DNA of 64,000 bases from Chelydra serpentina (GCA_037349315.1 JBAIAC010000026.1:27495501-27559500), one strand, 5' to 3'; positions 25,951 through 38,722 are shown, counted from the first letter of the stretch. The notes: generated from the letters alone by a model not told the origin. Numbers and translations are program-made.

Positions 25951-26819
25951 TCTCTTTTTCCCAAAGGTATTAATTCTACTCCAGTTATAAATTGTTTGCC
26001 AAAAGGGACAAAATCTGCTGTATATCATCAACATCCCAAGTCTGGTATAAATAATGATGGAGTAACTTGGTAAATTGTAAAGTTGTGATAAAACCCCAAG
26101 ATGTAATATTATCAAATCCCACCACACTCTTGCTCTTCTCCCCCTCCCCTCCCCGTATATATTGATTTTTAAGACACCGTGCATGACTGTTAAATCAATG
26201 ATAGTCTGTCACAAAAATGTTGACTAAAAGGACTATATTACTAGGGTCAACTACAAATTAGCCCAAAGGGTAAACTCAAAGATAGTGCAAAGGCCCAAGA
26301 AAAAAAAAAAGCAGATGTTGTAAAATATGGCTACAATGTAACAGCTGTTAGAAAATGTATATCATCACTTTCTCTTGTTCCACTACTTGTTCATCTTGTG
26401 CATAATCAACTTCTTGAACTCTGGCACTGAAGAGCCATTTAAATAAGGGATTTTTTTTTAAAGAACTGGAAATTATATGCATCTTTCATGTACATTGTGA
26501 AGTACTCAATGAAGCTTATGAGAATGAAAGGTAGGCAATAAAAAGCATGAGAGAACCGGTTAGGATACAAAAGAAAAAAACACATTCTTGACCAAAATTT
26601 TAACTTTTATTAAGGGTTTTTTTTGGGAGGTGGGGGGAGAAGCTATTGATCACCTTTTTAAAAAAAACTTTGTAATTTTCCCCCCCACCTTTGAGCTTCT
26701 TGGTTTCAATCAGCATCAGAATTGGAAATTTCTGAATTATCTTTGTTTGCTAAATGGCTGTAGTGTGATTGGAATTATGTATAGAGGAAGTCATGTCACT
26801 GTACCCAAAAAGATGTAGG

Positions 26820-26882
26820 TAGTGTCTTCGCTGAAGTGCAACAGCTACACTGCTGCAGCTTTTTAAGTCTAGACAAGCCCTT
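26820..26882 (-). repeat. Remnant of a MITE with TCTAGACAAGCCC end
   Basis: The stretch AGTGTCTTCGCTGAAGTGC ... GCTGCAGC ... TCTAGACAAGCCC resembles the short palindromic MITEs of turtles that end in GGGCTTGTCTA. It is short and degenerate. Confidence 0.45.
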
Positions 26883-27515
26883 TGCCTTAATCTTACTCAA
26901 TGTGAAAACTCCCACTGCCATCAATGGGTGCAGAATTGAGCCCTAAATTAACTATGCAAAGAACTGGGTGAATAATTTATAATGATTTATTAGGGAAAAG
27001 TTGCCTCTCTTCCTGTCGGTGTATGGTCTGCAGTTTCTCGGATGTATTTGTCCTTCGAGGAGGGTACACTGTGCAAACTGGGAACACAGCAGAATAAGGG
27101 GTCAGAGCAGAGCCACATTGGAATTGGAGGAGAAATTGCCTTCCAGAGTTCCTTGGAATGGTGCTGCTACATCTTCCCATTGGGTGCTGCATACTTCTCC
27201 CTGCATGCTGTTCCTGCTCCACAGGCTGGGGGAAGGGGCATGGCCACACATTCTGAGGCAATATGCACTTCTGCACAGAGACTGCATTGTTGGCAGGGCT
27301 GTTTGTGTTCTTTCTTGATTTTGTGCCCTATGTACAGGTCTGTCAGAATCTGTGCCCAGAATAATTTCTGCAGAGGTTCTTGTCCCTAGATCAATCACAG
27401 GCAGTTTGTTGCCAGTATTCTGCATTGGAAGTTGAGCTATGTGTGTTAGTTGTTTTTGCATGCCTAGGTCACATGGTATTGTTTTTATTCTGGACTGTGT
27501 GAACATAACTTTTCA

Positions 27516-27793
27516 GGTATCTCTACTTTGCAGTTGTGGGGTGGTTGCAGGACATGTAGACATACCTGAGCTAGCTTTAATCTAACTAGACAAATACCAA
27601 TGTCAGTGAAACTGCAGCAACACAGACTTCAGAGCAGATTAGTCATCTGAGCACTCATGTCCCTGGCAAGCTTGTACAGCCCATGCTGCCACAGCTTCGC
27701 TGCTGTTGATCCTCGTTTTAGCTAGATTAAAGCTAGCTCAGTTTTGTCTACATCTGCTACAATCACTCCTCTGATTGCAGTGTGGACATATCC
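27516..27793. mobile_element. Palindromic MITE, GTCTACA type
   Basis: The ends GGTATCTCTACTTTGCAG and, reverse-complemented, GGATATGTCCACACTGCA are related inverted repeats. A second internal pair is longer: GAGCTAGCTTTAATCTAACTAG near 27569 against AGCTAGATTAAAGCTAGCTC near 27720, with GTAGACA and TGTCTAC just outside. It is non-coding. The target duplication is not clear. Confidence 0.6.
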
Positions 27794-28755
27794 TTTATTC
27801 ACATTTCTAGTACAAATACCCGTGTTTAGCCATTCTAAGTTCACTCTTCACAACGTTTTTTCAACATTTTTCCAAATGTCAAATGTTGAGAGGAAGAGGG
27901 TCAACATTTGTGACTGAAATGTTTGCAAAAATCCCATCTCGTTTTTCAAACCCCTCTGCTCGTGGCACTAGGCGCTGATGCATGGCCAAGTCTATCTGGA
28001 GAAGACACAGATGAGAGGTAGTAAGCCAATCTACATTACTGCCCAAATATGGAGACACTGGTAAGCACCACTCGACAAGAGACCTGACTATATTTTGTGT
28101 TTTCAAATTTTGGAAAGTTCTGACAAATTCTAGTCACAAGGCACCAACCACATTCAAAGGTTTTTTTTTGTATCTGAAAAATAATCTCATTATGTGATAT
28201 TTTAATAGAAGCTTATATTCTACCTGCTCCTTTTTTAACTCATTAGTGATAGACCTCAGAACTTCCTCCTCCCCTTTGTGGAAGAACAGCCTTTAATTCA
28301 GAAGTGGAATGGATACAAATTTTACAAATCAGGACATTCTATGTAATTAAAACATTTGAAATTTGGAGAAGTCAGATTCAGACTTAATTCAGAATCTGAC
28401 CTTTGTGCCTCAGTCCAAGTTTATTTTAATATTATTTTCTTTAGGAATCAGTGCCTCTGCCTTTGTTTAACTGCTGAATCTGCAACACTTAATGTTTCTC
28501 TGTGAATACAGATAAGCTGTTGCCTGTGGAGCTGATGTCAATGCTACTTTCTCATGAATCAGCCTGTAGAGGACTGCTGGCTGGATGATTTGACTGTACC
28601 CTTTCCCTGGAGGCCAATGGTCTCTGCTGCCATATGCTTGCTCTCTGCTGGCCTGAGGGAGCAAGAGTTCTGAATCTGCTTCTGCAACCTGGCTCATATT
28701 TGCTGGCGTTATCAGCCTTTGTAAAAGACACAGTCACCATACTCATGTGTGCGGG

Positions 28756-28792
28756 CACACGCGCGCACACACGAACACACACACACACACAC
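28756..28792. repeat. (CA)n microsatellite
   Basis: GCACACGCGCGCACACACG leads into about nine uninterrupted CA units. Confidence 0.85.
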
Positions 28793-28909
28793 AGAAAGAA
28801 AACACAGAACTGAAACCGCAAGGTTGTAGAAAATCTCTTATTTTGATAATGTGAAACTATAAATTGGTGAATTCCTTATGCACTCAGCAAGGGCTATTTT
28901 ATTATTGGG

Positions 28910-28928
28910 GTGTGTGTGTGTGTGTGTG
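28910..28928. repeat. (GT)n microsatellite
   Basis: About nine GT units, 120 bp downstream of a CA tract on the same strand. Confidence 0.8.
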
Positions 28929-30515
28929 AAATAAATAAATGTATACACTGCACCTACGTGAAGCTTCCTTTGTAAGTCAACAAACAATACAGTAATTTTT
29001 CTCTTCGTGGAAGTATAACTGTGTAGTGATTGTCCAATTTTACTTTCTTTGCCTGGGGACCTTGCAATTTCTATGCCTTAGTAGTTCTATATAAAATAGG
29101 CAATTCACCTTGTTTTGTATGAGTGCTGATGAAATAGTCAATTGATTAGACAAATGCCATCTTTTAGAAAGTCCTGGACAATAGAGAGAGTATTTTCTTC
29201 CTCTCCCACAAATACTATTAATGTTCTATAATAACAGCAATATCTAAAAGGGAAATGAAAGTAGTGTCTAAAAGAAAACCTAGTTCTTTTTTAGAGAAAC
29301 ATAAAATATGGTGAACCCCAGTCCTGCTGCCTATGATGCTACAGACTGTATTCTAATGCTAACAAATGGTCACTCTGGGGAATTTATAAAGCAGCACATG
29401 CAGGCTTTTTAACGGCATCATCTTATAAGTTGTAGTCAGAGAGAACTGCCAACCTTAAAACTAAAAAGACGATGTCCCTTCTTATTACTTTCACATGAGT
29501 CAAACCCATGCAGTAGGTAACATCAACAAGGACAATTTCCAGAGAGAGAGCTTCATCTATCTCAGTATGAAACATTTTACTTTTCTTAAGATCACCACTG
29601 TAGGAAGGAAGCATCACAATTCTAAAACAATTAGTTTGTGCACATGAAATGGTAAAATATGCAGCTTATTAGATTTCACAACCATGCTTCCATTGCTCCT
29701 CATTATACTGTTGTAAAATGCTGAAGGCTGCCAGCTTGCTCTATTGTCTATGTGCTGTGCAGAAGACAGTTTTCTTCTATGCATAGCAAGCACCTTCCAG
29801 ATTCTTAGTTACACTTTTCCAGACAATATATGTATTTTCCATTTGCTTCACATTATAAAGGCTCATTAGAATGACAGATGAGCAATCTGAAAACATTGCT
29901 TTGTTGCTGAGTGTGTTCCAGGATATTTAATTGTTGAAAGATATTTTTTGACTCATTCAGTTTTTTCCCCATTAGATTAACATCTCTTCCAGTGTCATTA
30001 GATTTCTAAACTATGTACACTTCAAGTATATTAAAATAAATTACATTTAACATTTGGAAACAGAAATCCAAATTCTACTCTGCTATACTGCTGTAAACCT
30101 AGCATGACAACGTTGAGATCAGGACCTCAAAGCAGCAAAATTCTGCTGATGGAGTTTGAAAAGAATTTGGTCCAACATTTGTATTTCTTTCATTTACTCT
30201 AAAGAAACCATGAAACTAGGATATATCAGAATAACTTATGGTGATGTCCATGCAGCCACTGTTATGATTCTTTTGAGTATCCATGATAAGACCATTTTAA
30301 AAAAATGTTAGCTATAAAAGTGATTTTTTTTTTTAAGATTGTAAGCTGTTTGGGACAGGGTCTGTCATCTTCTATAGGTTTGTAAAGTACAAAGGAATTC
30401 TGATATCACAGGCTTTTGGGTGCTTCTGCAATACAGATGGTAAATAATATTATTAATAATATGAAAGTTCACACATACTATCAACAACTAAGAGCTGTAA
30501 CTTTCATAAATTTCA

Positions 30516-30690
30516 AGACCATAATGGCCAATTGTGATCACGTCTGACATAACACAGGCCATAGAACTCCCCCAAAATAATTCCCAGACGATATCTTTTA
30601 GGGGGAAAAAAATCCAATCTTGATTTTAAAAATTCTCTGTCACCCTGATAGGTTGTCCGAATGGTTAATTGCTCACTGTTAGAATTTTAC
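30516..30690 (-). repeat. Old CR1-like LINE fragment
   Basis: TTTCAAGACCATAATGGCC, AACACAGGCCATAGAACTC and CCCCCAAAATAATTCCCAGA, then AATCCAATCTTGATTTTAAA, is the same antisense 3' region found at 56727-56860. Substitutions are many, so it is an ancient copy. Confidence 0.6.
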
Positions 30691-30733
30691 ACCTTTCTCA
30701 CATGTATATTTCAATTTTGATTTAAAAATTAAT

Positions 30734-30861
30734 GAATATGAATCATACCAGTTTCAGAATATCTGCTTCTTTCACCATATATATAGTGTGGGTAGGTATA
30801 CAGTGTACCTATATGTATTCTGGAAGAAGCAGATATTCTGAAACTGGTATGTTTCATATTC
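30734..30861. repeat. Long hairpin, about 40-bp arms
   Basis: The left arm (30734-30773) and right arm (30823-30861) are near-perfect inverted copies. The core ACCAGTTTCAGAATATCTGC is exact and the match extends on both sides with one mismatch and one indel. The loop of about 50 bp contains a smaller inverted pair around GGTATACAGTGTACC. It could be a very short MITE, a local inverted duplication or a small-RNA hairpin; the sequence alone does not decide. Confidence 0.75.
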
Positions 30862-31159
30862 TCTACAAAATTCTCAGCAAACAAATATAAAAATCATAAC
30901 AGCGCCACCAACTTACAGCTGGAAAAAAACAGATGAACTAATGACCTCATAGCTCATTAGTTCATCTTCCTGTCAATATGGGGGTTTTCCTTACCATACA
31001 CTATCTAATGATTCATGCGGTAGTGTGAAGTGTCTCAAGTGAAGGGGCTTCTGCTATTTTCCTCGAGGTACTATTCCACATACTGTTAAGTCTTGTTGTG
31101 AGGAAGATTCCCCTCCCCCACAGCATGTTGTTTTCTTAATAACATCCCATTGATCCCAA

Positions 31160-31793
31160 AATGCCCTTGTTGCCAAGAAGGCTAATGGCATTTTGGGTTG
31201 TATAAGTAGGGGCATTTCCAGCAGATCGAGGGACGTGATCATTCCCCTCTATTCGGCACTGGTGAGGCCTCATTTGGAGTACTGTGACCAGTTTTGGGCC
31301 CCACACTACAAGAAGGATGTGGATAAACTGGAAAGAGTCCAGCGGAGAGCAACAAAAATGATTAGGGGGCTGGAGCACATGACTTAAGAGGAGAGGCTGA
31401 GGGAACTGGGATTGTTTAGCATACAGAAGAGAAGAATGAGGGGGGATTTGATAGCTGCTTCTAACTACCTGAAAGGGGGTTCCAAAGAGGATGGATCTAG
31501 ACTGTTCTCAGTGGTAGAAGATGACAGAACAAGGACTAATGGTCTCAAGCTGCAGAGGGGGAGGTTTAGGTTGGATATTAGGAAAAACTTTTTCACTAGT
31601 AGGGTGGTGAAGAACTGGAATGGGTTACCTAGGGAGGTGGTGGAATCTCCTTCCTTAGAGGTTTTGAAGGTCAGGCTTGACAAAGCCCTGGCTGGGATGA
31701 TTTAGTTGGGGTTGGTCCTGCTTTGAGCAGTGGGTTGGACTAGATGACCTCCTGAGGTCCCTTCCAACCCTGAGATTCTATGATTCTATGATC
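31160..31793 (+). mobile_element. CR1 LINE, 5'-truncated 3' end
   Basis: It encodes the C-terminal part of the CR1 ORF2 reverse transcriptase. One segment has [38 protein letters not shown]. After one in-frame stop (ACTTAAGAG at 31382) comes [70 protein letters not shown] short 3' UTR with TTGGTCCTGCTTTGAGCAG follows, and it ends with the CR1 terminal octamers ATTCTATG ATTCTATG. Only scattered changes separate it from the turtle consensus I remember, so it is a relatively young but dead copy, cut off at its 5' side. Confidence 0.93.
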
Positions 31794-32529
31794 CTAGTTT
31801 TACCCCCTTATACACGATTGAAAAATGCCTCCTCTTCATCTCTCAAACAAGGTATTTATAAGGCCATCATCCCCCCCCCAAGTATCTGAATTGTCTCTTG
31901 GTGGTATAGAAGAATAAACAAACTCTCTTTTGAATCCCCCTCTCTATGGGTAGCTTGGTGCAAGATTCTTCACACAGTTTTAGTATAAACACTTCAGCTG
32001 CTTGTATTCTCTTTCTAGGCCCTTCAGTCAGTCCCTACTGTTCCTGTCATCTCTTACTTTCTTTTGAGATGATGACTCCCACTTTCAATTAGGCTAATGC
32101 CGTCCTTCACTTTTAAAATTTTTCCAATGACTATCTTGGTGTTTTTTCCCCAGGCTGTCCCTCATGCTTGGTGGAATTTCCTGTAAATACTCACACAGCT
32201 CCCTCGTTATCCTTCTTCAAATTGGTCTTTACAACAGTTTTTGCTTACTAAAAAAAAAAAAAAAGTTAGGCAATTGGTGTGTTGAGACCACAGCCTTTTA
32301 TCCTGACCAATAGTGTTTCATTGTTTCCTTGTGTTCCTCTGTACTCCAGTGTCTGTCTGTGTCCATCTGTTGTCTTTCTTCTTGTATTTAGAATCTAAGC
32401 TACTTTGGGAAGGGACTTTTTGTTCTGTCTGTACTGTGTCTCCCAGCATTGGGTCCATGACTAGGTCCTCTAGGCTCTATGGAAAAACAAATAATAAATA
32501 ACAAAGTGATCACGCACTTCATAGCTTCT

Positions 32530-33245
32530 GTAGGCAGAAGTTGTTGCACACACCAAGGGGTTTGTACGTTCCTCCATTCCACCCCACATGCTCCCTGTGA
32601 GCTACCTTCCCACCCCTTCTATTTCAGAAACTCCCCCAATCTCTCCCCTGTCAGGGGTTCTGTGTGCTCCCAATTTCTCCCTTCCTCTGATCAGGGCTGG
32701 GATTTTTTCACTGGGGCCCGAACTGGCCCCGGTGGGAAAAAAAAATTTCGAGCCTCCCAGCAAGGGCGGACCGGCTAAAAATCTTTACATAGTCAGGCCC
32801 TGGGCCCCCTTCCAGACTGCTGGGCCCCAGGCCTCCTTCCGGACCACTGGGCCCCGGTAATTTGTACCGGCTTCCCCTCCCTACTTCTCGTCAGCCCTGC
32901 CTCTGATACCAGGGTTCTCACTCTGACCCTACTGGTGGTCTGTGTGCCCCTGTTTCCCTCCTCCCTCCATTCCAGGTCCGCCCCCCTTCACTCCAAGGGC
33001 AAGGACTCTGTATGTGCCCTATTCTTACCCAAAGCCCCTGACATGGGGTGAAGGTATCACCTAGTCCTGGGTTCCCTAATATCCCCCAACGAGGATTCTG
33101 TGTGCCTCCAGTCTCTCTTTCCCCTCATTTCAGAGTCCTCTAATCTCCCTGTGACAGAGGCTGTGTGTGACCCCATTTTCCCTTTCCCTCATACCAAGGC
33201 CCTCCATTTTCCCTCATGACAGGAGGGTCTGTGTGCGCTTCCATA
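32530..33245. repeat. Pyrimidine-rich repeat, copy A
   Basis: A block of C/T-rich sequence with degenerate units of the type CTCTGTGTGCCCCCATTTCCC, CATTTCAGAGTCCTC. It starts GTTGCACACACCAAGGGG and is related along its length to copy B at 37.1 kb (CCTGCACACACAAGGGG, then CCCCTTTATTTCAGGG). It is split by a hAT-like MITE at 32692-32899. I cannot assign it to a named family. Confidence 0.6.
32692..32899. mobile_element. hAT-like MITE in pyrimidine repeat A
   Basis: The 208-bp non-coding element begins CAGGGCTGGG and ends CGTCAGCCCTG, giving the terminal inverted repeat CAGGGCTG. It is flanked by perfect 8-bp direct repeats CCTCTGAT (32684-32691 and 32900-32907). The CAGGG end and 8-bp duplication are hAT features. 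Internal GGGCCCC-rich sequence has no open frame of note. Confidence 0.85.
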
Positions 33246-35572
33246 TGTTTCACCCATCTGGCTTTTCTCAGTTTAGGATATTTCCTTAATACTAACAATA
33301 CATTGCATTTAACACTCCTTATATCTGAGAACTTACAAACAAATCAAACATTAATTAACAGTCTCTTTACACTGCAAGTATCTTTTACCCATTTGACAGA
33401 CATGGAAACTGAGATGCAGAGAGGTGCTGTGCACATAAGCACTCAGACTATGAGTAGCACTATCAATGGAGCCCAGGAGTCCTGATTTCTAGTCCTTTGC
33501 TGTAAATTGTTGGACAAACAATTCCATCTAGCATGAATTCAGTATAGTAAAAATAAGAAAGTGTACATATATGAATTAAACATACTGCATTCATGGTGGC
33601 ACATTAAAAATTTCAAGGAGAAAAAAAGAAGAGTAAGTTCCTTCAGCTTCAAGGCAGCAATAATTTACATGTCAAGAAGTTATACAGGTTTTTATGAGAT
33701 TATTGCGGTGTTATTCAATAAAAAATAGTTACCATGACAACAGCTGTCATGCTACCTGTGAGATTATAGAAAAGAAGGACAATCAGGCAAAGGGTTTATT
33801 TGGGAATGAACGCTTATCTGACCTAGTGAATACAAACAGCATGTTGTTTTGACCATCATTGACTACACAGACATCATCAGCCAGACTAAAATTCTAGCTG
33901 CAGATTTTTTAAGCAAAGTGAATCTCATAGAAAATATATCTGTTGGTAAATAGTGGCAATTACTTTCTTTATGCAAGTATATGGTTAATGCTCAGCTAGA
34001 CTGGTGATTGGATCTCCTAATCAGCTGGAGATTTCAATTTGCCCCAGTTTGGGGAGAGGAAAGACTACAGAGGATGGTTTTTTTTTTGTTTGTTTGTTTG
34101 TTTTAAAGTCCCGGAGAAACCAAGAAAGCACAGTCCCACTAGACTACAATATGGTCACCTTTTTTTATTTCCCTAGCTATTACAATCTTTCAACAAAATG
34201 GTTGCTTCATTGAATATGGATTCATGTAAATTTCAGATGCTGACTATTTGTTCAGTCCTCCAGGATATACAAGTTTTATTTTTTTCCAATATACACATTT
34301 CACTGCCACACCAAAATCTTTGCTTTCCTACTCCCCATGGCAGTGTGTGCATTTTTCTTTCTGACTAATGTGCAGAATCTGCACCTTGACTTGCACATAA
34401 AAAGCGTAGCCAAAACAATAGAACAACACTACCCGAGTGCACACATCTTATTTTTATGGAGGCTTTTAATCTTAGTTTGTCAGCAAACAGAAGCCTCCTT
34501 ACCTAGCCGTATAAAAAATACTTTTATTATTAACTGTGTCTCTGGTTGTTAGCATGTGGCAATGAAAACCTATGAAACCCGACACTAACAGAGCAAAACA
34601 ATCAGCCCTAGTTAACAGTTAAATCACATTAGAAGTGTTCATTAATTAAAATATGTCGAACCTCTTTGCAGTCCACGTTTAATCACAGTGTCATTAGCAT
34701 TGCAGAAATGTGTCTCAGGAAAGATGCAGAAAGTTTTAAAATTAACATCCTAATATTTGCCCACACATCTATCTAACAATATTTTTGTATTACATACGGC
34801 AGTATTAGGTATGAACACAAAAAGGAGAAACAGTGATTATGTTGTTGGACTAGATTATATAAAACTGCTAAATTATTATAATTAGGACAACAGCAAGTTG
34901 GACTATAACAGTGGCTTTCTTGTGAAAATGGCACCATGTCAAATTTATAGTCTCTAGCTAAATGAGTTTGTTGTAGCATTGACAAAGGAACAAACATGCC
35001 AAATGCAGTCAAAATTAAACACTAATGGAAAATCCTGGTCTTTTGTTTTCTGGGTAGATTCTGGGACACTAATTTTCAAATGACAAACACTGAGTGCTTA
35101 GCCATGAAACCTTGACATTTTCTCAATGTGGTGGTAGGGTTTTCTAATGGAAAAAAACATACACAAATACATCCATTGCCCATGTATTTAGCAATATTTA
35201 GGTATATTTAGCATGTAACTGCCTGTCAATTGCGGAGCAAATCCTATTGCAAAGTTCATAGTCTACGTTTCTAGTCTGAGATCTGGGGAATTCTGCTGAG
35301 TAGGGAGACGTCTGTGTATTCCACAGCTCAGAGCAGTAGTAATCCCATGTGCTTGCAGCACTTCCCCATCTGTAGGGTGGGGTGGTGATTTTCATAGTCC
35401 TGCCGTCATGTTCGCGTAGAAGGAAACCACATGGAGTTGGGCTCCATAACATATGGGCATGGGGAAAGGTAGAGTCGGTGGCTTGTGAGCTCTGCTAGGA
35501 TCATAAGATCTGCCTGTCCCAGTTCTGAGGAGGGCAGTCCTCCACAGCCATGGATGGGACAAGATTTGCTTT

Positions 35573-35695
35573 TAGGGTGACCAGACAGCAAGTGTGAAAA
35601 ATCGGGACAGAGGGTGGGGGTAATAGGAGCCTATATAAGAAAAAGCCCCAAATATCGGGACTGTCCCTATAAATTCGGGACACTTGGTCACCCTA
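35573..35695. mobile_element. hAT-like MITE with TAGGGTGACCA ends
   Basis: The 123-bp element has the perfect terminal inverted repeat TAGGGTGACCA/TGGTCACCCTA, flanked by the 8-bp direct repeat TTTGCTTT (35565-35572 and 35696-35703). The internal TCGGGACAG/CTGTCCC pairs extend the fold. It matches a small MITE that is very abundant in turtles, as I recall. It has no coding capacity. Confidence 0.85.
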
Positions 35696-37084
35696 TTTGC
35701 TTTGGTAAGCACATGTATCTCCAATTAGTGTCCGTTTGAGCTATATGTATGAGTGTGGCATACCTCACAACTACCAAGGCCCAGATGTAGGATGCAATGT
35801 GAGATAAGAATCTGAAATGAGGGACACAAACTGCTGTGCGATTCACTCTATTAGTGTATATAGCTCTTTCTGTAAATTATTCTCAACAATAAAAGTGTTG
35901 GGGTTAGGACACCACATTTCTATTGTACAGAGGTCATCTCGGAACTAAAAGGAAGTGGTATCCCTTGAGACGCGGTTCAGGAAATATGAGGTATAGAGTA
36001 GAGAATAGATCCTGGGACTCTGGAAAATATTCTGCCTTTCCAATCCTGCCAATGGTGTATTAGTTTTATTAGGTAAAAAGATATCCTCTTTAAATGTCAC
36101 CTGCAAAGAAAATCAAATGGGCTAATGACCTTTTTTATTTCTTTATGATCTATAAATAAGGGCTATGAGAAAATGGCTTGTTTTTATTTATTTTTTATTC
36201 TTTTATTTGAGAAATATAGGTCTATCTTGTGACTGGAGAAGAGGTAAAATTATGATATCACAAGAGAAAGGAGGCTGGAGGCTGATCAACAGAGTAGGGA
36301 AGCAATTTTGCAACTGGATGGATTGTTTTTGTTATGGCATACTTAACTCCAATACCTAATGATCACTTGGGGCAAAGGATGCCTTTGTAAAAGATTTAAC
36401 ATGTGCATCTTCCAATTAAGGTGTGAGAGCTCAGAACAAGTATTTCTAAGATCCCTGGAAAAGGATCCTCAGCTGAAAAAGGAAAAAACAGACTTGACTT
36501 GCCAAATATTCCTAAATGAGCAATAGAAAAGCTATTTTAAACAAATAAATAAACCTTTCAGATCTTCTTTCTATATCAGAAGGAGAAACTTGGGCAAAAC
36601 AAAGTCTCAGAAAAGTCCATGGTTTTGTTCCTTTGTTTCTAAAGATAATATAATAAAATTCCAAAGGAATAACCACGAGGTAAGAAGCACCTGTGAATGA
36701 GCTACATCTTATCCCTGCCCTAGTCACATCCTCTAAGAGTCTGATCACATCCCTACTGACCTAGCAAACAGGTTACATTTTGCAGCTTCTGCCATTCCCC
36801 TATCTCTTCTGCTATTTTAGCCTGAATCCAACTGGGGTGTGCATTGATCTCTCTATATATCTCTCACTCTCTCCATTGTCAGCCAGGAGATAGCAGCTGC
36901 AGAATGTAACCTACTGGGAGGGTGGGGCTATGGCCAGGTCTGTACAAGAGGGCAGAAGTAGATCAGACAAGCTTGCAAGATGGCAAAGCTGATAAGCACT
37001 GGGTAAATGATAGCTAGTGTTTGAATTATAAAAGAAAGCCAATATGACATTTAAATATATGAGATGATTCTAGATTAAAATAAC

Positions 37085-37720
37085 TAGAGGGTCACACACA
37101 TCGTTGCCTTTGGAGATTGAATTCCCTGCACACACAAGGGGCTCCTTACATTCTTCTATCCCCCCGCCCCCCATAACCCCCTGCACAAGCTCCATTTGCC
37201 ACTCTCCCATTTCCCCTTTATTTCAGGGATAACCTGCAACTCTCCTCACACCCTCTCCCATGCTAAGTGCTTTGGATACCTCCCATTACCCCTTTCACCC
37301 ATGCAGGGCCGTCCCAAAGGGGTGCAGGGTTTGGGGTGGAAGTGACGAATCTGTCACTTCTGGGACCAACCCATCAACTTCTGACCACGTCAGTCAATTG
37401 CACCAGTGCGTGGGGTCCCCCCAAAGCATGCCCCCCACCCAAAGCGCAGGGCCCGGAGCAGTCTCTCCAATTTGCTGTACCCAAGGAATGGCTCTGCACC
37501 CATGTTCCCCATTCTTCCCTCCCCACCAGATGAGGGCCATGACTCTCTTCCTATGCTTGGGGTTCTGTGGGCCCTCTCATGCCCCTCCTCCCTGCCGTTC
37601 CCCACTTCTTTAATGTGTGCTTCCCATTTCTTCCTCCACCACATGCCAGGGGCTCTGTGTATCTCCCATGTCCCCCTTTCCCCATACCATTGTCATCCAG
37701 TCTTCTTCCATGGGGGGGGG
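37085..37720. repeat. Pyrimidine-rich repeat, copy B
   Basis: The C/T-rich tract is homologous to copy A (CACACACAAGGGGCTCCTTA, CCCATTTCCCCTTTATTTCA, CCAGGGGCTCTGTGTATCTC). It is interrupted by the hAT-like MITE at 37304-37496 and ends near a run of ten G at 37712-37721. Confidence 0.6.
37304..37496. mobile_element. hAT-like MITE in pyrimidine repeat B
   Basis: The 193-bp element starts CAGGGCCGTCCC and ends GGAATGGCTCTG, whose reverse complement CAGAGCCATTCC pairs with it. It is flanked by perfect 8-bp direct repeats CACCCATG (37296-37303 and 37497-37504). It is a different family from the element in copy A. It is non-coding and dependent on a transposase elsewhere. Confidence 0.85.
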
Positions 37721-37910
37721 GGTGTTATGCTACAGGAGTTTAAACACATGGGGATAGCGATTGCCAAATTCAGTAAATAATTATCATATGGAACACCAGG
37801 TCCAAACGTGATTGGTTGATTGGTTAGTTGGTTTTATTTGGGGCAAAAGGGTTCAGGAAAATGCTGTTGTTTCCTTCATAGGAAATGATATTTAAATTAG
37901 GAATAATTGC

Positions 37911-37985
37911 TCATAGATTCCAAGGCCAGAAGGGACAACTGTGATTATCTGACATCCTGTATAACATAAGCCAGATAAAGTTCTC
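37911..37985 (-). repeat. CR1-like LINE 3' fragment
   Basis: CATAGATTCCAAGGCCAGAA, GGGACAACTGTGATTATCTG and CCTGTATAACATAAGCCAG are the antisense 3' end shared with 56727-56860. Confidence 0.65.
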
Positions 37986-38722
37986 CCTCCCGTGGCTGCC
38001 AAGTATCATGTAATACATTTTGCACATTTTTCCACTCCTGCCTTTTTCTGCCATGAAATGCATTGCCACAGCCCAGCCGGATTCCTGTGCACCCAGTTGA
38101 GGCTGCAGGCATTTGCCTGCGGTGATGCCATCCTGCCAGATGGGGCCTGTGAAGAGGTAGTCTGCCTTCTTCAGGGTAGTGGTGGGAAATTCTGTGACTA
38201 TGTCTTTAAGGGCCTGGGCCAGGAACATTGCAAAGAGGGTGGAGCAAGGCTCTTCTCTCACCCATCCAGTTGGGGAAGAGCTGGGAGAAGAGCACTAGGG
38301 CAGAAACTAGCCCGAGAAAGCTGACCTGCTGAACTCTTCGAGGACTGGTTGGGGAAAACGGGCTAGTGAGGGAGAAGTGGTCTAAGGCCCCTAAAACTAG
38401 CTCCAGGAGGAGAGCTGCAGCCTCTTGTCCCGAGGGAGTGACCATTTGAAGCACAACAGGATGGGAACTGGGGAAGGTCTCTTGCACTGGGACGAGAGCT
38501 GGCCAGAATTTTCATATAGACCCAGTGCGAATAAAGTGAGTTACACTTCGTAGAATGACATCATCTATCAGACCCCATGAAGGAAGGTACGTGTTTTGTT
38601 CCAACCTACAGTGGGTTGGGGGGTGCTGAAGTACTTTGTGCCAGGGCCAGATGGGAGCCTGCTGAGCAAGGAGCCACTCTATGTCTCCCCTGTGTGCCCA
38701 CCTTGTTGGATTGAGCAATAGA

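Noticed and set aside
38165..38720. Possible LTR with AATAAA near 38530
   Set aside because: I found no matching TG/CA termini or target duplication, so it is mentioned only in the intron description.
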